Below, one piece after another: positions 31,077-40,400 of a stretch of DNA of 49,912 bases (positions are counted from its first letter, which is position 1; every line of letters begins with the position of its first letter). Location of the stretch: IMG/VR virus record IMGVR_UViG_3300048031_000487, positions 1-49,912 of that record, one strand, 5' to 3'. The notes below the pieces were generated by a model, which saw only the letters and a list, made by a program, of their open reading frames with translations, had not been told where the DNA came from and ran no database searches. The position numbers and the translations under genes were made by a program. The stretch comes from a virus.

Positions 31077-31853
31077 TTAGAGATCCAACCCGTCAAGCAG
31101 ATCCTCAATCGGGGTCAGTGCGGACGTGGCCTGTATTGGGGGCACGATTGCGTTCAAGAACTCATCTGCCTCATCGTCCTGAGTCACAAAAACATCGGGT
31201 GTCTCTGTACTCGGAACAGAAACGCCCACAGCAGGAGCCTTGGGATCCTGCGTGTCCGTACCCTGAAACATCTTGTGCAGGTCGTTGAGGGTCTTCTTCT
31301 CAGGGTTGGGGGAGGCATCCAGGTCAGGAAGGGGTCGCGGCTTAACCTTTCCCCAACGTCCACCCAGTCCGATTTCTTCCTGGCAGAGTTTGATCTGATC
31401 CCGAATTCGACCCTGTACGTCCTTGAGATCTGACCTCTTTGCTTTGATCACGGTGAGCATGGCTTCCAGATCAGATTGCGTCTGCTCCATCACAGAGAAG
31501 GCACGAACCTGATCCCGCAACTTCATCGTTGCAAGGGCATCACGATCTGCGACGTTCCGCCCCGAGCGTACTTCGGGGTCGTTCGCGAGAAGATGCTTCT
31601 TCCCAATTTCCAGTTCAACCCCTTGGGTTCGAATCGCCGCCCGGTACTTCTGGAGCCAGTGACTCACCTTGAGGAAGACACCCTCACACTCTGTAAGTAG
31701 ACCGCGTGCCGCAGCGATCTTGCCGTTCAACCTCTGAGGCCCGAACTCCAAGGGGTTCGGGTCAAGATGAACCTCCATACGGGAGAGCAGGGCGAACACG
31801 GCATCTACCGATTCCGTTGTGATCTCAGGAAGCGTTGCTTCTTCAACCGTCAT
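31077..31853 (-). CDS. Hypothetical helical protein next to SSB-like gene
   Basis: An AAGGAG site precedes the ATG at 31853. The first ~160 residues are helical (DPNPLEFGPQRLNGKIAAAR; LANDPEVRSGRNVADRDALA; LEAMLTVIKAKRSDLKDVQG); the rest is Pro/Thr-rich and ends in an acidic, hydrophobic tip (PIEDLLDGLDL). That tip resembles SSB-type tails that recruit partners. I do not recognise the family. Its location between the RecD2-like and SSB-like genes suggests a recombination mediator or helicase-loading role, comparable to UvsY, but this is inferred from context alone. After its stop there is a ~118-base gap with a G6/C6 hairpin. Confidence 0.75.
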   Translation of the reverse strand: MTVEEATLPEITTESVDAVFALLSRMEVHLDPNPLEFGPQRLNGKIAAARGLLTECEGVFLKVSHWLQKYRAAIRTQGVELEIGKKHLLANDPEVRSGRNVADRDALATMKLRDQVRAFSVMEQTQSDLEAMLTVIKAKRSDLKDVQGRIRDQIKLCQEEIGLGGRWGKVKPRPLPDLDASPNPEKKTLNDLHKMFQGTDTQDPKAPAVGVSVPSTETPDVFVTQDDEADEFLNAIVPPIQATSALTPIEDLLDGLDL

Positions 31854-31862
31854 AGTGACTCC

Positions 31863-32282
31863 TTATGCCGCAGCGACTTTGGCTCGTGCTTCATCCACAG
31901 GAATGATCCGAGACAAGTGGGCCAGCGTGTTTCTCTTCACGACCTTGGTCTTGGCATCATATTCGGCCATGGATATCACACCTTCGGACAGAGCAGCGCG
32001 CCACGCCCCCAGCGCAGCCTCCATTGAAAGAAGCGTCTGGGCCACCTGGGACTCCTCAATGCTCATTGAGTTGAAGGATCCCTCGACCGCATCCATGGGA
32101 TGATCACCACGACCACCGGAATCATCTTGAAAGGTGTCCCAGGCAGCAGTCATACCGCAAAAAAAGTCACCCTTACGGGTCTTGACCGAACGGGTTGCGG
32201 TGATCTTGGTCACACGCATTTTGCTCCGGGTGGTTGTGACCACCTCTCTCAACTGATCCAACCGATCTTGATCCACAGCCAT
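31863..32282 (-). CDS. Hypothetical helical protein (139 aa)
   Basis: The ATG at 32282 has AGAGG upstream and its stop lies 9 bases before the next start, so the two are in one operon. The product is helical (DQDRLDQLREVVTTTRSKMR; QTLLSMEAALGAWRAALSEG) with a central Gly/Asp-rich loop (FQDDSGGRGDHPMDA). No motif is recognised. Both this and the following gene lie between the RecD2-like and SSB-like genes and may form a small complex with them. Confidence 0.75.
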   Translation of the reverse strand: MAVDQDRLDQLREVVTTTRSKMRVTKITATRSVKTRKGDFFCGMTAAWDTFQDDSGGRGDHPMDAVEGSFNSMSIEESQVAQTLLSMEAALGAWRAALSEGVISMAEYDAKTKVVKRNTLAHLSRIIPVDEARAKVAAA

Positions 32283-32327
32283 CTTTGAAGCCTCTTTTTT
32301 GTCCCACCCCCAATCCAGGGGGTTGCT

Positions 32328-34610
32328 TTAGAGTACCGGGTCTACGTGGTTGCCAACCCCCCCGGACTCCATCAATTCCCGGATCCGGTCTGCCAGCAGC
32401 GTGTTCCGCTGATCCGCACGGTCATTCTGAACTGCTCGGGTGACGGCGCTGGCCTCACCGACCAAAAACACGCGCTTCTTCGCACGAGTGATCGCGGTGT
32501 AGAGCAAGTTCCTCTGCAACTGCCTACCGAAAGAGCGAAGCACCGGAACTACAATTACATCGTACTCCTGACCCTGAGACTTGTGGACCGTCTGAGCATA
32601 CGCAAGGCGGATCGCAGGAACACCCTTCGTCAAGTCATACCGGACCTCTTGTTGTGGTTGACCCGGCATCCCAAAAATCCGAATCACAAGAGTCTTTGTC
32701 TGGTGGTTGATGTCAGACACTTTGCCCACGTCACCATTGTAGATCCCTTTCTCGTAGTCATTCTTGACGACCATGATCCGGTCACCAACACGAATCGGAG
32801 TCCCGGACACACGCCACTCAGAAAGTCCCGGCATCGCTGGGTTGATCGTGGTCCGTATGATCTCGTTGAGGGAGGTGACCCCGGCATCCCCCTTATGGCG
32901 AGGAGAGAGTACCTGAAAGTTGCTTCTGCGGTCATACAGTCGTGCTGAGATTTTGCGGATAATCTCAGCAGCCCGGTCGCCGTTATCACAGGGGATCAAC
33001 TTAAAGTCAGGCTGTGTCAGATCAGGAGTCCGACCACCATGGACGTCATGGGCTGCGAGAACGATTCCTGACGTGTCACTCTGACGAAAGATCTCATGCA
33101 GATGGTTGTGGGCGAACCGTCCACAAGTAGCCAAGTCCCGAAGCACGTCACCAGCCCCGACACTCGGCAACTGGTAAGGATCCCCGACGAAGATCATCCG
33201 ACAAGTGTCTCGGGTTCCCTGCAACAGCCGGTACAGCATGTGCAGGTCCAGCATCGAGGACTCATCTACAATGACCACATCAGCCGGATGCGGGTTGTGG
33301 GGTCCGTACTCCCACTCCTCCGTGCGGGTATCTCGACCACCGGTAGAGGTGTTCCCCCCCACCACCCCGACATAGGTGGACTCACGATCCCCATCGGTGT
33401 CCCAACCCTTCGCGGAGAAAGCCCTGTGGACCGTTGCCGCGTTCATCCCTGTGAGAGCCTCCATTCGTTTAGCGGCGATTCCGGTGGGGGCGACAAGAAG
33501 CACATGGGCATGGCAATCGTTGAGGACGCTCACCACCGCTTGCAGCGTAGTCGTCTTCCCCGTGCCGGGGAGTCCTGTGATCACGCCTATGGGTTGAGTA
33601 AGAGCGGTCAAAGCGGCTTCCTTCTGCGCGTCGGCCAAAGAAACCTGCCGACCTTCAGCCCACTTCTCCAACTCATGCTCTGCCTGAGCACGGGGAACTC
33701 CGGTGCCCTTGCTCATGGACCTCTCATACAAGGTCTGGGCACAAGCCGTCTCCATCTGTGCAACCCACGGCTCATACAACGCGATGGGTCCACCCTCATA
33801 TTCGCGCTTGGCGACAAGTTGGCGCTCTGAAATCAGAGTCTTGATCCCAGCAGCCACGTCTGAAGTAACCACCGCTCCGGGAAGCATCCTCTTGATGTGC
33901 TGGACCACCTGTCCCGTCAGGGCATAGATATGACCCTCTTTGGCAACCTGCTGAACAGCGGTCAGCACCGCGCCTTGAACACGACCGGGATTATCCAAAG
34001 GCACACCCAGACGAAGGGCTACTTCATCGGCTTCCTTGAAGGAGACACCAGCAACCCGGACCAGAATCCATGGATCTGAGGTCACCTTCTCTTCCAGTTC
34101 CTCCCCGAGCACGGACCAGACCTTACTGATCACCTTTGGTCGGAGCCCCGCGTCGGACAAGAACTGAGCCGCGTCAAGATGAGTTCGAAGAACTCCCCAA
34201 CGACTCAGGACGTGGTTCTGTGTGTCGGGGTCGAGGACGCCCCCTTGAAGATCACCGGAATCCAGAAGGTCTTTCAAAGACAGACCCTTGTACCCGGCGA
34301 GGATCTTGAGGAGGCCCCGAATCTGAGGACCGACATTGTGAGCGGACAATGCGGACAAAACCCGGTCATCCGTCCAGTTGGAGACGGTGATCGGGCTACG
34401 AGTCACGCTCAACTGTTTGCCGTATTTCGGGTGCTTCTTCCACACAGCCTCAAAAGCCAACCAGGATCCAATCCGAACCTGCTGACCCGGAAAGTGACCC
34501 TCCACGGTCACGGGGTGGTTTTTACCGTCCGGGATAAACTTCAGCACATGGAAGGACTGGCTTTGGTAAAGCACTCGTGAAACGCGACCACTGCACTCTT
34601 CTGAACTCAT
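32328..34610 (-). CDS. RecD2-like superfamily 1B helicase
   Basis: The 760-residue protein has an OB-like N-terminus (HPVTVEGHFPGQQVRIGSWL) and helix-hairpin-helix-like repeats, as in RecD2. The helicase motifs are Walker A VITGLPGTGKTTTLQA (~341-356), DExx VVIVDESSMLD (~443-453), the motif V/VI region TVHKSQGQEYDVIVVPVLRS (~670) and YTAITRAKKRV (~702). RecD2/Dda-type enzymes unwind DNA 5'-3' and act in recombination or replication restart. The ATG overlaps the previous stop as ATGA. A BC-type nuclease subunit is absent, as usual for RecD2. Confidence 0.92.
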   Translation of the reverse strand: MSSEECSGRVSRVLYQSQSFHVLKFIPDGKNHPVTVEGHFPGQQVRIGSWLAFEAVWKKHPKYGKQLSVTRSPITVSNWTDDRVLSALSAHNVGPQIRGLLKILAGYKGLSLKDLLDSGDLQGGVLDPDTQNHVLSRWGVLRTHLDAAQFLSDAGLRPKVISKVWSVLGEELEEKVTSDPWILVRVAGVSFKEADEVALRLGVPLDNPGRVQGAVLTAVQQVAKEGHIYALTGQVVQHIKRMLPGAVVTSDVAAGIKTLISERQLVAKREYEGGPIALYEPWVAQMETACAQTLYERSMSKGTGVPRAQAEHELEKWAEGRQVSLADAQKEAALTALTQPIGVITGLPGTGKTTTLQAVVSVLNDCHAHVLLVAPTGIAAKRMEALTGMNAATVHRAFSAKGWDTDGDRESTYVGVVGGNTSTGGRDTRTEEWEYGPHNPHPADVVIVDESSMLDLHMLYRLLQGTRDTCRMIFVGDPYQLPSVGAGDVLRDLATCGRFAHNHLHEIFRQSDTSGIVLAAHDVHGGRTPDLTQPDFKLIPCDNGDRAAEIIRKISARLYDRRSNFQVLSPRHKGDAGVTSLNEIIRTTINPAMPGLSEWRVSGTPIRVGDRIMVVKNDYEKGIYNGDVGKVSDINHQTKTLVIRIFGMPGQPQQEVRYDLTKGVPAIRLAYAQTVHKSQGQEYDVIVVPVLRSFGRQLQRNLLYTAITRAKKRVFLVGEASAVTRAVQNDRADQRNTLLADRIRELMESGGVGNHVDPVL

Positions 34611-35056
34611 CGTACCACCTTCCGAAGCCGCTGTAAGAGAGCCGACATGTCTGCCGCCTCCTGCATCAACCCACCGACTGACTCACCATGAGGGGGAGCC
34701 TGAAGAAAATCTAAATCAAGGACGAAAAGACGACCTCGATGACCTGACATGACGCCCAACCCCAAAAGGTCATCCCCGACCTGTGGGGGATTCCACGCCA
34801 GAACTCCATCAACTTGTTGATGGAAGAGCCAACCGGGATTCTCCTGATGCCCGTGCGGGCAGTATCCGTTCCACATACAAGAACCACCCCCCGGCAAAGA
34901 GGGGTCAGCAGGATCAAGGGGTAGATGGTGAAGGTGTGCCTCCACCTTCTTGCCCACCCATCCCGAGAGTTCGGTCTGCAAACAGACCTGACCGGTGTCG
35001 GTGTGGACGAGTAACTGATCGAAAAGTCCTTCCACGAGGAACAGGGGAGATGCCAT
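34607..35056 (-). CDS. Hypothetical Cys/His-containing protein (149 aa)
   Basis: The ATG at 35056 (MASPLFLVEGLFDQLLVHTD) is proposed; a GTG three codons upstream is an alternative and neither has a strong ribosome site. The middle holds a His/Cys-rich segment (EAHLHHLPLDPA; GSCMWNGYCPHGHQENP) that could bind a metal. The C-terminal part has a beta strand (GRLFVLDLDFLQAP) and a helix. No known family is recognised. It overlaps recD2 by 4 bases and lies just after a leader-motif copy, so it probably starts the RecD2 operon. Confidence 0.65.
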   Translation of the reverse strand: MASPLFLVEGLFDQLLVHTDTGQVCLQTELSGWVGKKVEAHLHHLPLDPADPSLPGGGSCMWNGYCPHGHQENPGWLFHQQVDGVLAWNPPQVGDDLLGLGVMSGHRGRLFVLDLDFLQAPPHGESVGGLMQEAADMSALLQRLRKVVR

Positions 35057-35065
35057 GTGCGCCAC

Positions 35066-35095
35066 GTACCGAAAAGGAGTTGACCCGAACCCCCT
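35066..35095 (-). promoter_or_regulatory. Recurring leader motif before the RecD2 operon
   Basis: The minus strand reads AATAAGGGGGTTCGGGTC, then a spacer and TTTTCGGTACG, just before the gene starting at 35056. AATAAGGGGGT(C/T)CGGG is shared with the copy at 26497-26530. Confidence 0.35.
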
Positions 35096-35098
35096 TAT

Positions 35099-35338
35099 TC
35101 AAGTGGTATGGATCAAGGTCTTCATTGCACGGATAGCCTGCACAAAGGACATGGCGGAAACCTTCCCGGTGCCTGAAAAATACGACTTCTTCAGATACGG
35201 TACCGAACCCTCTCCGAGATCCTCAAACAGAAAGTACACCTGGGGGCCTTCACGAAGGGCACCCTTGAAAGGCACTCCAGCCACCTGTAGGAAAGCCGCG
35301 TAGTAGAGATCCTTGGTGCGGTAGTAAGAAGAAGACAT
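35099..35338 (-). CDS. DUF5659-like small protein (79 aa)
   Basis: The pattern YYRTKDLYYAAFLQVAGVPF, then VYFLFEDLGEGSVPYLKKSY and a final helix FVQAIRAMKTLIHT, matches the DUF5659 family of small phage and bacterial proteins of unknown function. The ATG at 35338 is preceded by GGAGCCTTTTT. The GGAG ribosome site is part of the 3' arm of the terminator hairpin at 35342-35377, so ribosome access on any read-through transcript would be reduced. Translation might therefore need a transcript starting inside the hairpin or an RNA rearrangement. Confidence 0.75.
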   Translation of the reverse strand: MSSSYYRTKDLYYAAFLQVAGVPFKGALREGPQVYFLFEDLGEGSVPYLKKSYFSGTGKVSAMSFVQAIRAMKTLIHTT

Positions 35339-35341
35339 AAA

Positions 35342-35377
35342 AAGGCTCCGGGTAAGTGTGATCTTACCCGGAGCCTT
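35342..35377 (-). terminator. Strong terminator after virion protein gene, overlapping a ribosome site
   Basis: A perfect 15-bp stem (AAGGCTCCGGGTAAG with CTTACCCGGAGCCTT) has a 6-base loop and ends in TTTTTAT on the minus strand. It closes the virion-protein unit ending at 35405. The stem's last bases GGAG also serve as the apparent ribosome site of the next gene. Confidence 0.88.
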
Positions 35378-35404
35378 GAGAGTTGAGAGTCGGACCCGCT
35401 CTGA

Positions 35405-36061
35405 TTAGAGGGCGACTCCAGAGGCGTCGTACACGGAAACCGCAGCACCAGCAACACCACTGTAGGTGAAGGTCGCGGCAGAGTAGGTCGCGAGATCACC
35501 GTAGCCCAGAGACAGGTTCACAGAGCCACTGGCGTAGATCTGACGGTAGCCAGCATCGTTGAAGGAACCACCGTTGAGGGGAGCAGCGAGCCCACCCACA
35601 ACAGAGCCCGAAGGAAGCGTGTAGGATCCACCAGCGAGGATCTTCAGAACCTCAGTGAGAGAGCCGTTGCTGCCAGCGGCGTTGGTCAGGGTGGTGCCTG
35701 CGCCTGCTCCACCAGCGGTGACCATCGCACCGTTGATGTCGATGTTCCCGCCCGCATCAGCCTGAGCGATGAAAGCAATGGCAGCGGCGTTCGCGACGGT
35801 GACGGTGATGGTCACGCCGGAAACTTGGTCGATGACATGATCGATAAGGTATGCAGCCAGCCCCATGTACTCAGCGGTGGTTGCGTTGGCGGCAAGAGCA
35901 GCCAGAGTGTCGTTCTCGACGCGCTGACCGAGGTAGCCCGACTGACCAGCCTTCTCGTAGGGGAAACTCCGACGCGAGGTATTCGGCTTGAGATCGGTGA
36001 TCTGCAACAGACCCTCGGGAAGATCGGTGCGAACACGGCAGATGTAGACTTCGTTTGCCAT
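35405..36061 (-). CDS. Putative abundant virion protein (218 aa)
   Basis: The product is Ala/Gly/Ser/Thr-rich with long beta-type stretches (SGVTITVTVANAAAIAFIAQ; GGSYTLPSGSVVGGLAAPLN; AATFTYSGVAGAAVSVYDAS). Lys is very scarce after residue 40, as in major phage structural proteins. An AGGAG site and a following strong terminator suggest high expression. It might be a decoration, tail-tube or capsid-associated protein. I cannot assign it to a family, and no chaperone or protease motif is seen. Its neighbours (36118-36801 and the 1072-residue module protein) also look virion-related. Confidence 0.75.
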   Translation of the reverse strand: MANEVYICRVRTDLPEGLLQITDLKPNTSRRSFPYEKAGQSGYLGQRVENDTLAALAANATTAEYMGLAAYLIDHVIDQVSGVTITVTVANAAAIAFIAQADAGGNIDINGAMVTAGGAGAGTTLTNAAGSNGSLTEVLKILAGGSYTLPSGSVVGGLAAPLNGGSFNDAGYRQIYASGSVNLSLGYGDLATYSAATFTYSGVAGAAVSVYDASGVAL

Positions 36062-36117
36062 TTTGGTACTCCTAACAGGAAGGTTGGACTCTCTTTTAGA
36101 AGAGCCTTATTGAATGA

Positions 36118-36801
36118 TTATCGAAGACCGCTGATTACCGACGCGGTAAGTCGAAAAGGCACGGCTGCACCACTGCGCAGGTAAATGGCTGTGCCGCCAA
36201 AGGCCAGGATCATTGGAGTGATGTTGGTCCCAGTCGGAACCTCGATCTCAGGAACCCCGGCACCCAAGGAAACAAAGATCGAGGCACCACCACCATCGTT
36301 GTAGATGCGGAGATCATCACACATCCGGGGCAACACAATCACCATCGAGCCCGTTGGAGGCAGTCCTGTGCTGGCCGGGGCCACGTTGGGCGTCGTGCCC
36401 GACAATGTGAGGGTCCGATGAGGCGACGTGAAAAAGTCGGCGGGGGGCACTACCAAGATCGGACCCACGTTGAGAACTGCACCCGTGGAGTCAATCTCAC
36501 TCACACGGACGAAGTTGATCCCCGTATCCCCGTGAATCGTGGCAGCGGCGTAATCCGTGAAGTCTACATGAGCGACGGTCGAGCCACGGTAAACCTGCCC
36601 AACACGACTCAGGGAACTGCGGCGAAGGGTCGGGGATCGAAAGGTCGCCCCGCTGGGCACGTCGAACATCGTCGTCACACCAGCAAAGGCCACATTCAAC
36701 GTGTTCGCCGCCCCGAAGCGGTACGCGGCGACTCCAGGACGATTCGCCAGGATAAACTCACTGACGCCGGGGGCACGCTCGCCAAGATGAGGGGTTGCCA
36801 T
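36118..36801 (-). CDS. Putative virion protein (227 aa)
   Basis: The 227-residue product is beta-rich and Thr/Gly/Pro-rich (FILANRPGVAAYRFGAANTL; RTLTLSGTTPNVAPASTGLP; GGGASIFVSLGAGVPEIEVP), a composition typical of decoration or tail proteins. CGGAG precedes the ATG. The gap of 56 bases to the next gene carries only a weak hairpin, so both virion genes can share a transcript. No enzymatic motif is visible and the family is not recognised. Confidence 0.75.
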   Translation of the reverse strand: MATPHLGERAPGVSEFILANRPGVAAYRFGAANTLNVAFAGVTTMFDVPSGATFRSPTLRRSSLSRVGQVYRGSTVAHVDFTDYAAATIHGDTGINFVRVSEIDSTGAVLNVGPILVVPPADFFTSPHRTLTLSGTTPNVAPASTGLPPTGSMVIVLPRMCDDLRIYNDGGGASIFVSLGAGVPEIEVPTGTNITPMILAFGGTAIYLRSGAAVPFRLTASVISGLR

Positions 36802-36840
36802 GTTGATCTCCGTAATGACTTCAGGAGATCAATAGCCTGA

Positions 36841-37011
36841 CTAACGAGCCTCTATGTCGATCACACCACGCCGTTGACGCATCCGATCACGGACCCGGAA
36901 GTACAACCGTGAAAAAACGGCAACCACCAGAACCGTAAACACGGCAGTCTTGATGAACGACTCACGGAACGCACCCGAAGGGGTCAAGGTCGTGTGTGGC
37001 CTCTCAGCCAT
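36841..37011 (-). CDS. Small membrane protein (56 aa)
   Basis: The ATG at 37011 overlaps the FmdB-like stop by 8 bases and has a perfect AAGGAG. The product has one transmembrane helix (FIKTAVFTVLVVAVFSRLYF) followed by a strongly basic segment (RVRDRMRQRR), suggesting N-out/C-in topology. A longer frame from 37110 is not needed. It may be a holin-like or membrane-anchoring protein; the basic tail is also compatible with DNA or lipid contact. The function is unknown. Confidence 0.75.
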   Translation of the reverse strand: MAERPHTTLTPSGAFRESFIKTAVFTVLVVAVFSRLYFRVRDRMRQRRGVIDIEAR

Positions 37012-37393
37012 TGTTCTCCTTACGGGCCAGCCTCTCATACCCACTGGTATCCTTGCCCTTTGACGACGCGAGTTTGGCGGCATCCGACCAGGACTCAACC
37101 CGCTGACCATCCACGTTCGGGGTCAGGCGAACACCACCGGAGCCACTCTGGGTGCGATCCTTTTGCTTCGCATCGAGCCGCTGGTTCTTCTTCCGCATCT
37201 GACCACGGACTCTGTTGTTCTTGCCCGCCCAGCCATCACCCCTCAGAATGAAACCGGAACCCGCTGTGATTCGCTTCTTCGCAGGCCCAGCACCACAGTC
37301 AGGACATTTTTGTGGATCCCGAAAGCGGGACATCGGCAGGATCTTGTCGAAGTCCAGATTACAGGATCCACAGCGGTAAGAATATGTGGGCAT
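37004..37393 (-). CDS. FmdB-type zinc-ribbon protein (second copy)
   Basis: The 129-residue protein begins MPTYSYRCGSCNLDFDKILP and has KCPDCGAGPAKKRI, the CxxC-(~20)-CxxC zinc ribbon of the FmdB family. The body is basic and low in hydrophobics (GKNNRVRGQMRKKNQRLDAK), ending ERLARKENNG. Only the N-terminal ribbon is shared with the protein at 3545-4006. The start has GGGGA six to seven bases upstream, inside a hairpin (37396-37428) that could block ribosomes. It is followed by a coupled membrane protein gene. Confidence 0.85.
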   Translation of the reverse strand: MPTYSYRCGSCNLDFDKILPMSRFRDPQKCPDCGAGPAKKRITAGSGFILRGDGWAGKNNRVRGQMRKKNQRLDAKQKDRTQSGSGGVRLTPNVDGQRVESWSDAAKLASSKGKDTSGYERLARKENNG

Positions 37394-37395
37394 AT

Positions 37396-37428
37396 CAGTT
37401 CCCCGTGAGTGATCTCGTCGGGGAACTG
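37396..37428 (-). promoter_or_regulatory. Hairpin covering the FmdB-like ribosome site
   Basis: CAGTTCCCC and GGGGAACTG form a perfect 9-bp stem around a 15-base loop immediately before the ATG at 37393. The GGGGA ribosome site is in the 3' arm on the mRNA, so the stem would hide it. No T-run follows, so it is not a typical terminator. A GGGTACAG element precedes it, as in other leaders here. Confidence 0.45.
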
Positions 37429-37440
37429 TACCCGCCTGTC

Positions 37441-40400
37441 CTACGCCTGCTTCAAATCTCCAGCGGCCATGCGGAGGATGGTCTTGCGCTCGTCTGATCC
37501 CACAGGGAGTGCAGCAGCGAGGCGAACCAGCGCGGCCTTCTTGCTGCTGTGATGGGGCACGATGGCGGACACAGCCTCGGCCAACCACGCATCCCGCGAG
37601 GGACGCTGGATGCGAAGACCCTTCGCAGGAAGACCCGGACCCTCCACAAACTGACCGTGAATGGCGTACTTGTCATTCCCGATCATGATGGCGTTGCTTG
37701 AGACGGAACCCTTCGCCTTGACACCCTTCTTCCCCAATGCGGCGACGAGAGCATCACGCAAGTCTTCGACCTCGCCTCGCTCGGGCTTGTACGCGGCCTT
37801 CTTGCTCTTGAGGAAGTCGGGCTTCGGCTCGTTGGTCTTGCCGTCGCCGTCCTTGTCGTTGCCCTTCGGGTTCGGGTTGTCCTCGGAGGTGAACTGGTGC
37901 TTCTTGAGAGCGTCGGGCACGTCGCCCTTGCCTGCCGTCTTGGAGGCAACAATATGGGCGATGTCTTCGTAGTGCTTCTTCTCGGGCTTGTAGTGCTTCA
38001 TAATCGCAACGGTGTCGGCGTAGGACACGGGTGTGAACACGACGCTGTAGGTCTTCCAACCCTTGGTCTTCCGCACGGAGAACTTGCCGCGAACCTCGTT
38101 CTTGTCGAGCGACTTCACGAAGTCCTTCGCCTTGTCCTTGCTGGAGAAGATGAGGTGTCGAGCACGCTCCGCAGCCTTCTTCTTCTCAAATTTCTTCGCG
38201 GTCTTGGCCTTGTTTCCGATGGCTTCGCCAGCCATCTTCTCGTGGGGAGAGGTCCAGTTGACCAAGCCCTTATTCAAGGCTTGAGCGGTCGCCGGGAGAT
38301 CCTTCTCGTTGATCACGGGCATGTCCGAACGGTCGGGTGCCCACGAAGGCACAGCCTTGCTCACAGCACCGATGTTCTCGGACATCTTCGCGATACCCTC
38401 CTCCACGGAGCCTCCAAGACGGGTCAGCGCCTCCCTCACCTCGTCCGTCGAGAGATCGTAAGCGCCCTTCTCGACCATCTCACGGAGCGCCTTCTTGGTG
38501 TTCGCCGGGGTGTACGCCTTGATGTCGCCGCTGCCGGGGTTCCCCCTGTTCCGTTTGAACATGCCCTTGGTGACGATGTTCAGCACCTTGAGGAGATCGG
38601 CACCCTTCAACTTGGCCTTGTACCCACCCACGGAGACACCGGGACCAGCAGCCGCAATCGAAGCACTCCAGCGATGGTGACCGTCGAGGATGTGGTTGTC
38701 CGCCGAGATGATGGCACCGAGGTCACCACCGGGACCAGACGCAAACGGAGACTTGCCGAGGATCATCTTGAGCGCCATGCCGAGAGTCTTCGGCAACTGC
38801 ATCGTGGTCTGGGAGGGCTTCAACTTGCCCGCAGATTCGGTAGCCTTGCCCATCGGGATCACATCGTCCCTCAGATCGCCATCATCATGCCCCGACACCA
38901 CAATGTACTCGGCAAGTACCGGGTCCACACCGCTCAGGGTCTTGGCCTTGTTGATGTCCCGCTGGGTGATCTTCATGTCGCGTGCCGTGCGGAGGATGAC
39001 CTTGCGTCCGTCTGATCCCTTGGGGAGAGATGCTGCGAGGCGAACCAGCGCATTACTGGTGTTGGAGAGGTCTCGTTGGGACGCGAGCCGCTTCATCCTC
39101 ATGTAGAAGTCGCTGTAGGTGTCGGGGATGCCGAACTCTCTGGTCATGTCGAAGATACCGTCTTTGCTGACGCCGATATCTTCCAGGTACTCCGTGACGT
39201 CGCTCTTGTGCGGTGAGCGCATCCGAATCTTGACTCCGGGCTTTCGTGGGTCGCCCATGGTGATCACGTAGCGGTCACCCGCCTTGTGAATCACAAACAT
39301 GTGGCGCTCGATCTTCTTCCGTGGGTTCTCACGAGCCTTCTTGTCGGAGGCACCCTCTTCCTTCTTCTTCTCGCAGTTGTCCCGCATCGGACCCTCGGGC
39401 AACTTCTCGCAACCCGCGAGGATTGCTCGACGCTCCTCTGATCCCACGGGAAGGGATGAAGCCAACCGAATCAGAGCACGGCGCTCAAGTGCAGCGCGGC
39501 GTCCTCGGACATCCTCGTGGTAGAGGGAACGGATGCCGGGATCACTGATGTTCGACCCAGGACCAACGCGCTTGCTTCGGGGAGTCTTCTCCAAAGCCAA
39601 CTCCTTCGCAGCCGCGATCAACTTCGGGGAAACCTTGCCCCACAGTTGACCATAGCGACGGGCAGACTGAATCGAAGTACCCGGCGAAGCGTTCTTCTTG
39701 AGCCACTTCACGAAAGCCGACTCGCTCAGTGTAAGGGTGTCTTTGTTTGCCTCACCCTTCCCCGGCTTGAACAAGGGGCTTCCGCTGCTGTCCCAGTAGT
39801 CCACGTCAGCCGCCGCATCGATCAGGAGATCCATCATTGCTTTTTGGGCGGGGGAAGAACTCAGGTTGGCTCTTTGGATGATCTCCCCCAAGTACACGGG
39901 GTCGTTCAGCACAAGAGCAGCGTCTCCAGCACTGACGAACTCTTGAACCTCAGCGAGATCAGGACCGCTGTCAAGGAGGTCACTCTTGGCGCGGGTCAGA
40001 CGCAACCAGTTCTTCGCCACCCCCTTTGTGCGAGCACCCATGGACTTCGCGAGATTTGAAACGGTGTCACCTTGGGACTCAAGGAACTTTCCGGGCTTCT
40101 GCCCGACGAGGACGGGCAGAGAAACGCCCTTCAACATGGGGGTGTCTCTGTTGGGTGCATCAACACCGGGGTACAGAATCGACTGGACCAGATCCTCAGC
40201 GGTGGCCTTGTCCATGCCCTTCACACCAGCAGCCTGAGAAACCATGCGGTTGTAGATGTACGTGGTGCGATCTCGGGGGGAAACCTTGGCCCGAAGAAGA
40301 CCCGCCGCAACCTGCTTGAGCCTCTCGTCTCGGATGAGTGTCTGAAGCACCTTCTCACTGGCAGCGGCAACTGCCTTGTTCCTCTGGTTCTTGGGGAGAT

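Noticed and set aside
37897-39015. Plus-strand frame of 372 codons opposite the module protein
   Set aside because: This is an antisense shadow of the 1072-residue gene, rich in Leu/Arg/His as expected from complementing its codons.
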